Both the position numbers and the translations under genes were made by a program. Source: Sporosarcina sp. FSL K6-1508 (GTDB lineage: Bacteria; Bacillota; Bacilli; Bacillales_A; Planococcaceae). From it: 64,000 nucleotides of DNA. The stretch spans positions 4,351,001 through 4,415,000 of the forward strand of contig NZ_JBBOXF010000001.1 of the NCBI RefSeq assembly GCF_038007465.1, in the 5' to 3' direction. Shown one piece after another: positions 60,245-64,000 of the stretch. The notes under the pieces are model-generated. The model was not told the origin of the DNA, made no database searches, and saw nothing but the letters and a program-made list of their open reading frames with translations. The first letter of the stretch is position 1; each line of letters begins with the position of its first letter.

Positions 60245-61333
60245 TCAACCGATTTTAATATGATATTCGTTGTTTTTCTTATTTTTTTCATAAAAAGCTG
60301 TCATTGAGGGAATCGACTCGAGAAAATCAGCACATTCTATTCCGCTTCCTTCAAGCAGCCTTTCCGCAACTGTCGTATCGAAAGTCGCATTCCACATCAT
60401 ATAGTCCAGTGTTTCCGCTTCAACGCCTAGCCTTCGTTGTAAACGGATTGAAGTAAGGCCTTTTTCAGCCAGGAGTCGGGGTACTCTTCCTTTTGGCTTT
60501 TTCCCTGTCAGTTCAACGACCATTGCGCTATAGATTTCTTCGATTGGATGCGGCGTCGGGTCTGTCAAGTGGACTGTTCGGCCGGCAGCTTCTTTATGAT
60601 TGGATAAATACACAGCCGCATTGATAATATAGTCAATCGGCACAACATTAATGTATGCATCAGTTCTTCCTACGTACGGGATAATTGGCATCCATCGCAA
60701 TCTATCAATCATATTCATGAAAAAATAGGGTCCATCAAATTTGATGGTCTCGCCAGTTTCAGAATGACCACGCACTATTCCCGGGCGAATGATTGTTACA
60801 GCTGCATCGTTCTTCAGCCCTTCTACGAGCAACTCCGCTTCAAATTTAGTTTCTTCATAATGATTTTTAAAAGTAACGGGACGAATCAGTTCAGTTTCAA
60901 GTAACTTACCTTCCCTCTTCCCTGCAACATAGGCTGTACTGAAATACATGAAACGCTCGATAGTCGGATGGCTCTGGACGAATTCGTTCACCCTTCTTGT
61001 CCCTTCGACATTTACTTCCCAAGCTATTTCCGCTTTTACCGCAAGATCATATATGGCAGCAAGATGCCAGACAGTAAGCACTTCTTCACGCAACTTTTCA
61101 ATCATCTGCCGCTCCATCCCAAGGCCGGATTTTGTAATGTCTCCGACAATGATTTCAAACGGAATGTCTATATTCTTTTCCTTTAATAGTAAAGCGGCTT
61201 TTTCTTTTGCAAGATCAGCTTGACTCGATTGGACTATTGCGTAAATTTTTTCCACTTCACCAAGATGCAGCAATTCCTTTATTAATTGTGTAGCTATGAA
61301 TCCGGGAAATCCCGTGAAAAAATGAGTTCGCAT
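60245..61333 (-). CDS. Extended SDR, thioester reductase/epimerase-like
   Basis: A 362-residue NAD(P)-dependent protein of the extended SDR type. FFTGFPGFIATQLIKELLHL is the N-terminal nucleotide-binding motif (a GxxGFxA variant), HLAAIYDL follows, and the catalytic Tyr/Lys pair appears in HYEETKFEAELLV. IRPGIVRGHSETGE is conserved in NAD_binding_4 (fatty acyl-CoA/thioester reductase-like) proteins. GGGAGGAT precedes the ATG. The substrate is not known; acyl carrier or fatty acyl reduction is only a family guess. Confidence 0.82.
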   Translation of the reverse strand: MRTHFFTGFPGFIATQLIKELLHLGEVEKIYAIVQSSQADLAKEKAALLLKEKNIDIPFEIIVGDITKSGLGMERQMIEKLREEVLTVWHLAAIYDLAVKAEIAWEVNVEGTRRVNEFVQSHPTIERFMYFSTAYVAGKREGKLLETELIRPVTFKNHYEETKFEAELLVEGLKNDAAVTIIRPGIVRGHSETGETIKFDGPYFFMNMIDRLRWMPIIPYVGRTDAYINVVPIDYIINAAVYLSNHKEAAGRTVHLTDPTPHPIEEIYSAMVVELTGKKPKGRVPRLLAEKGLTSIRLQRRLGVEAETLDYMMWNATFDTTVAERLLEGSGIECADFLESIPSMTAFYEKNKKNNEYHIKIG

Positions 61334-61395
61334 AAAATCCTCCCTTTTTTTATTAGTATAGCATCAGCTTGCATAACCCGAAAGAATATTCAGAT

Positions 61396-61690
61396 ATATA
61401 GAGGCGTTTAATTCACTCTATTAGTTGGAATATTGAATACGGTTTAGAACCTGAGTGCAGACGCCTTACTATGAGCTACGGGAGCGTATTTGAAAAATTT
61501 CTTTATTTCAATTTGTATAATATATGCTGCGATAAGGAATTCCTTTGAATCCGCTACGGCGCTAGGGGATGCCTCCCGCCATAAGCGAGGGGACTGAAAA
61601 AGTACGATTTCCTTCAATACCGTTGATTTCCGTTCCGAGCGGACGCTTTCTTACCTCTAGTCAAGTAATTTCTAAAAAAATTGGTGGGGG
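61396..61690. repeat. Inverted fragments of the interspersed repeats
   Basis: About 61500-61660 matches 18245-18440 in inverted orientation: right-end like TTTATTTCAATTTGTATAAT, GGGGATGCCTCCCGCC, GGGGACTGAAAAAGTACGAT, TTGATTTCCGTTCCGAGCG. Interpreted as a broken repeat copy. Non-coding. Confidence 0.7.
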
Positions 61691-61714
61691 AATAAAAAAT
61701 AGCCCAAGGCAATT

Positions 61715-61845
61715 GCTTTTCGTTCCAGCGCTCGCTTTCCGCGGGCATGGCTTGAGCCTCCTCGTCCGCTTCGCTCCCTGCGGGGTCTCAAGGCTCATGC
61801 TATTCCCGCAGGAGTCGAGCGCTTCCACTACAAGCAACAAGAGAG
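61715..61845. repeat. Bacillaceae-type intergenic repeat
   Basis: Contains CTCGCTTTCCGCGGGC, GCCTCCTCGTCCGCTTCGC, CTGCGGGGTCTCAAGGC and TCCCGCAGGAGTC. A close relative is nested in the 26261-26623 element (about 26335-26455) and another at 63423-63525. This style of repeat is common in Bacillaceae genomes as I recall. Confidence 0.75.
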
Positions 61846-61964
61846 AAATCAAGAAAGGATAGGAATACGTGGGGTCTCCGCTAGAGAATTTAAGTAGCAC
61901 AAATAAACCTGACGATTATCTATTTTTTCGAAAGGTCTTCTGTGCTATAGTTTGGATATCCTTA

Positions 61965-63185
61965 TTACGAACTGGTTTGGGCTGCTTCGTAATCAAAAAG
62001 GACTCTGTGTTGAATAAGGTGAAATGCGACTTTCAAGAACTTATTCACACAAGCTATGACCGCAACCTTATGAGGTTTCCTCTGAGGTTGCTTTTTTAAA
62101 TGATCATAATAGTCGACAATGGTATTCTTCGTTCGTTGTCGCAAAGAAATCATGGACATCACCATGAAATATAGGATTTTTCTCAACCTACGGTTCCCTC
62201 GCTTATTTATCCGATCCTGGTACTGCAGCTTCCCGGATTGATACCGTTGGATATCAATTCCTGCGTAGGCATTTACCTGTTTCGGATTCTTGAAGCGACG
62301 GATATCCCCCAATTCTGCGATAAGCCGGACTGCTGTAGGTACTCCGATGCCCGGAAAGGATACAAGTACTTGGAAATCCATGCGTTCTTTGGAGAGTGCC
62401 ACCATCTGCTTAATGATTTCATTCTTCTTTTGTCTTAGCTCTACTATACGGGCCGCGTCTTCTTTTAAGTGCAGGCACCGAACATCGTCCTGTTTGATAG
62501 CTGGATATGTGTCCTCTGCAGCAATGAGCAGTTCCATCGTTTTCTCTTCTGCTTTGTGAATCGAGAGGTGCTTATAAGTGGCTTGTTTGATGTGTTTCGT
62601 AATTACTTCCTTTGACTGACCTTTTAGACAATCTGGATGGGGATACAATTGAATCACATTTAAAAACAAGACCGACCTTTTGGAGAACACCTTTTCCAGT
62701 GCTGGAAAACTCAGCTGCAGAAAGGCGTGTAATCGATTCGAATACTGCTGAATCTCTTTCTCTACATCGTCGTAGTAACGCCCCAACGCACGCATTTGTT
62801 CAAAGTAGGCCTCCTGGACATACGTTTCTTCACGGTCGACCTTGAAATGGGACTTGGCTAACTCATGTGCGTCACTAATGTCTGTCTTATTTCTGCGCAT
62901 AGAGGCCATTTGCAGCTTCGCTTGTAGGGGATTTAGCCTTTTGTATGGATAACATTCCTCCTTAAGAAAGCGTTCCAGTCCTTGTGAGTAGACCCCGGTA
63001 GCTTCAAACACGATCTCAGGTGTTAGGCCAGATTGTTCTTTCAAATTGTCCAACTTCTCTTTTAGCCACATGAACCCAGTGACTGTATGTTCCATTTCGC
63101 CCTCGAATCGGCAATGTTGATTGTGATCGTACACCACCATTGTACTTTTTCCCATACTCACGTCAAAAGCAACTACATTATTCAT
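61965..63185 (-). CDS. IS110-family transposase (DEDD recombinase)
   Basis: A 406-residue recombinase, complete. The RuvC-like N-terminal domain has AFDVSMGKSTMVV (first Asp), IVFEATGVYSQGLE (Glu) and NKTDISDAHELA (Asp pair). The middle is a coiled coil. The C-terminal Transposase_20 domain includes LVSFPGIGVPTAVRLIAELGDI and NAYAGIDIQRYQSGKLQYQD, where the Ser in QSGK is the likely nucleophile. GGAGG and seven bases precede the ATG. IS110 enzymes are guided by a bridge RNA encoded at the element's non-coding end. Confidence 0.95.
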   Translation of the reverse strand: MNNVVAFDVSMGKSTMVVYDHNQHCRFEGEMEHTVTGFMWLKEKLDNLKEQSGLTPEIVFEATGVYSQGLERFLKEECYPYKRLNPLQAKLQMASMRRNKTDISDAHELAKSHFKVDREETYVQEAYFEQMRALGRYYDDVEKEIQQYSNRLHAFLQLSFPALEKVFSKRSVLFLNVIQLYPHPDCLKGQSKEVITKHIKQATYKHLSIHKAEEKTMELLIAAEDTYPAIKQDDVRCLHLKEDAARIVELRQKKNEIIKQMVALSKERMDFQVLVSFPGIGVPTAVRLIAELGDIRRFKNPKQVNAYAGIDIQRYQSGKLQYQDRINKRGNRRLRKILYFMVMSMISLRQRTKNTIVDYYDHLKKQPQRKPHKVAVIACVNKFLKVAFHLIQHRVLFDYEAAQTSS

Positions 63186-63375
63186 CCTACATCCTCCTCT
63201 TATGTTTCATAGAAGCCTTCACATTGCCTTATCGATTCCACTTTCTTATACACGATCTCGAAGATCCAACATACTAAACTGATTCAAATAAGGATGTGAA
63301 GTGAGTCGGTTTCCTTATACGAATTCAAAGATTCCAGCGTCCGCACGACTTCGCTTCACTTCTACCATAAAAAAT
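63186..63375 (-). ncRNA. Candidate bridge RNA region of the IS110 element
   Basis: The 190 bp upstream of the transposase, read on the minus strand. Hairpins include GATCT/AGATC around CGA (63254-63266), GTGAAG (near 63352) pairing with CTTCAC (near 63298), and TATAAGG with CCTTAT flanking a central loop. Bridge RNAs in IS110-group elements come from this end. Loops for target and donor binding were not assigned; position and structure are suggestive only. Confidence 0.5.
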
Positions 63376-63410
63376 AGTAGCACAAACCATGGCCATGGTT
63401 TGTGCTACTA
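63375..63410. repeat. 36-bp perfect palindrome
   Basis: TAGTAGCACAAACCATGG followed by its exact reverse complement. Its left half includes the 11-bp repeat at the IS110 right boundary. It could be the target site, a REP-like sequence or part of the element. Confidence 0.85.
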
Positions 63411-63422
63411 ATGTTAGTATGT

Positions 63423-63724
63423 TTCCGCGGGCACGGCTTCAGCCTCCTCGTCACTGCGTTCCTGTGGGGTCTTCAGCTCGCGCTGTTCCCGCTGGAGTCG
63501 CCGCTCTCCACTACAATCAACTAGTTCTTACTAAAAAAAGAACTTTTTCAGTGGCTTCCCATAAGCCAAGCAGCTTCGCCGCCAGTCTTATGGCGGGAGG
63601 CTACCCGGTGTCCAGTTACTGACACAATTCACGTCCTTCGAATTGTGACAGCAACTGGCATCGAATAGGCGCCTTCGCTCAGTTTACACACCGGATTCAA
63701 GAGATCAACATATATAATTATAGT
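63423..63724. repeat. Repeat copy, inverted relative to 17.5-18.1 kb
   Basis: Reading inverted, this block starts with CTATAATTATATATGTTGA, has the CCAGTT...AACTGG hairpin with CACAATTC/GAATTGTG arms, GGAAGCCACTGAAAAAGTTC, AGTAAGAACTAGTTGATTGT and the GGAGAGCGGCGACTCCAGC module. The order matches 17880-18050, where the internal hairpin is deleted. Confidence 0.75.
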
Positions 63725-63995
63725 CGAGAAAGACGCACTCTAGGTTGCAAATTTCATCACAGCTAATGAAATGCTCTTTCTCACATAGACCATCCAGCGA
63801 AGGCGCGACTTCGTGGTAGCCGGAGCGATAAGACTGAAAGCGCTCTCCTTTCTGGCTTATCGCGGGAGGCATCCACAAAGCGTCGAAGCGGTATTAGCAC
63901 GATTTCTAATTCATTCCTCTTGTACTGGGACATTCGTTGATCACATTCAATCGATTTATGGCACGCTAGGTTGCAGGTCTCTTCCCCGATACCGA
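63725..63995. repeat. Repeat copy with GCTACCACGAAGTCGCGCC module, inverted
   Basis: Matches 48185-48430 and 17706-17880 in inverted orientation. It shares with the latter the unique stretch TGAATGTGATCAACGAATGT next to AAGAGGAATGAATTAGA, and has a 70-bp segment (TTCGACGCTTTGTGGATGCC ...) missing there. It runs to the window edge. Non-coding. Confidence 0.75.
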
Positions 63996-64000
63996 AATGC

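Larger units (their letters stand above)
61893..63386 (-). mobile_element. IS110-family insertion sequence
   Basis: An insertion sequence with a full-length DEDD transposase. Ends are proposed from an 11-bp direct repeat AGTAGCACAAA at 61893-61903 and 63376-63386, which gives a 1483-bp unit, a normal size for the family. IS110 elements lack terminal inverted repeats and make little or no target duplication, so the direct repeat may reflect donor/target core similarity. The right copy is half of a 36-bp palindrome that may be the target site. About 190 bp of non-coding DNA precedes the transposase and 60 bp follows. Confidence 0.8.

Noticed and set aside
1..64000. tRNA, rRNA and prophage genes
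   Set aside because: None of the expected conserved sequences (for example GGTTCGA T-loops in cloverleaf context) or phage structural genes were seen.

Overview
The window reads as a chromosomal segment of a low-to-moderate GC, spore-forming Bacillales species. Protein wording and gene content point to the Planococcaceae, and a Sporosarcina-like organism is the best guess (inference, not verified by search). The single-copy backbone follows, in reverse orientation, an order I recall from the Bacillus subtilis ykoY to ylaH region: terC/ykoY, ktrD, sporulation-type kinase, ykwC, a cheV-position CheW gene, ykyB, fadH, darB (ykuL), ccpC, ykuU-ykuV, ktrC, rnjA-rpoY, def, ykyA, pdhABCD, yktA, yktB, suhB, ylaF, typA, ylaH. 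A Spo0E-type phosphatase and a PAS histidine kinase support a sporulating host.

Region 0-17 kb is housekeeping: ylaH, typA, ylaF, suhB, small conserved genes, a nitronate monooxygenase-like gene, a NodB-type lipoprotein, the pyruvate dehydrogenase operon, a coiled-coil lipoprotein, deformylase, a 23-codon ORF with a perfect sigma-A promoter, then rpoY-rnjA and ktrC. Region 17.5-18.5 kb is a composite of non-coding repeats. Region 18.6-28 kb holds the ykuU/ykuV redox pair, a Cys-rich protein, a CorA-like protein, an XRE-cupin regulator with potABCD, and an MFS exporter.

Region 28-40.5 kb is one long minus-strand operon of eight membrane or exported proteins: an 800-residue exported protein, an ABC ATPase and permease, a GQ-repeat membrane protein, a MoxR ATPase, DUF58, a BatA-type protein and a VWA/GATase-like protein. 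A TnpB remnant with a candidate omegaRNA region and a LexA-type box interrupts it. A second, simpler MoxR-DUF58-DUF4129 operon lies at 50.4-53.7 kb. Between them are ccpC with a DHA2 exporter, a tandem repeat, darB, fadH, a c-di-GMP protein, ykyB, cheW and ykwC.

Region 53.8-61.3 kb has a short Spo0E-like gene, a lipoprotein, a MarR regulator, the kinase, ktrD, terC under a yybP-ykoY manganese riboswitch, and an extended SDR. The last 2.7 kb contains a complete IS110-family element with a candidate bridge-RNA region, embedded in the same repeat families seen at 17.5 kb. Three patterns stand out: a MITE-like repeat family with inverted ends (CTATATATGTTGA), two RNA-guided mobile-element loci (IS110 and TnpB remnant), and the uncharacterised MoxR/VWA/ABC operon. 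No rRNA, tRNA or CRISPR array was seen.
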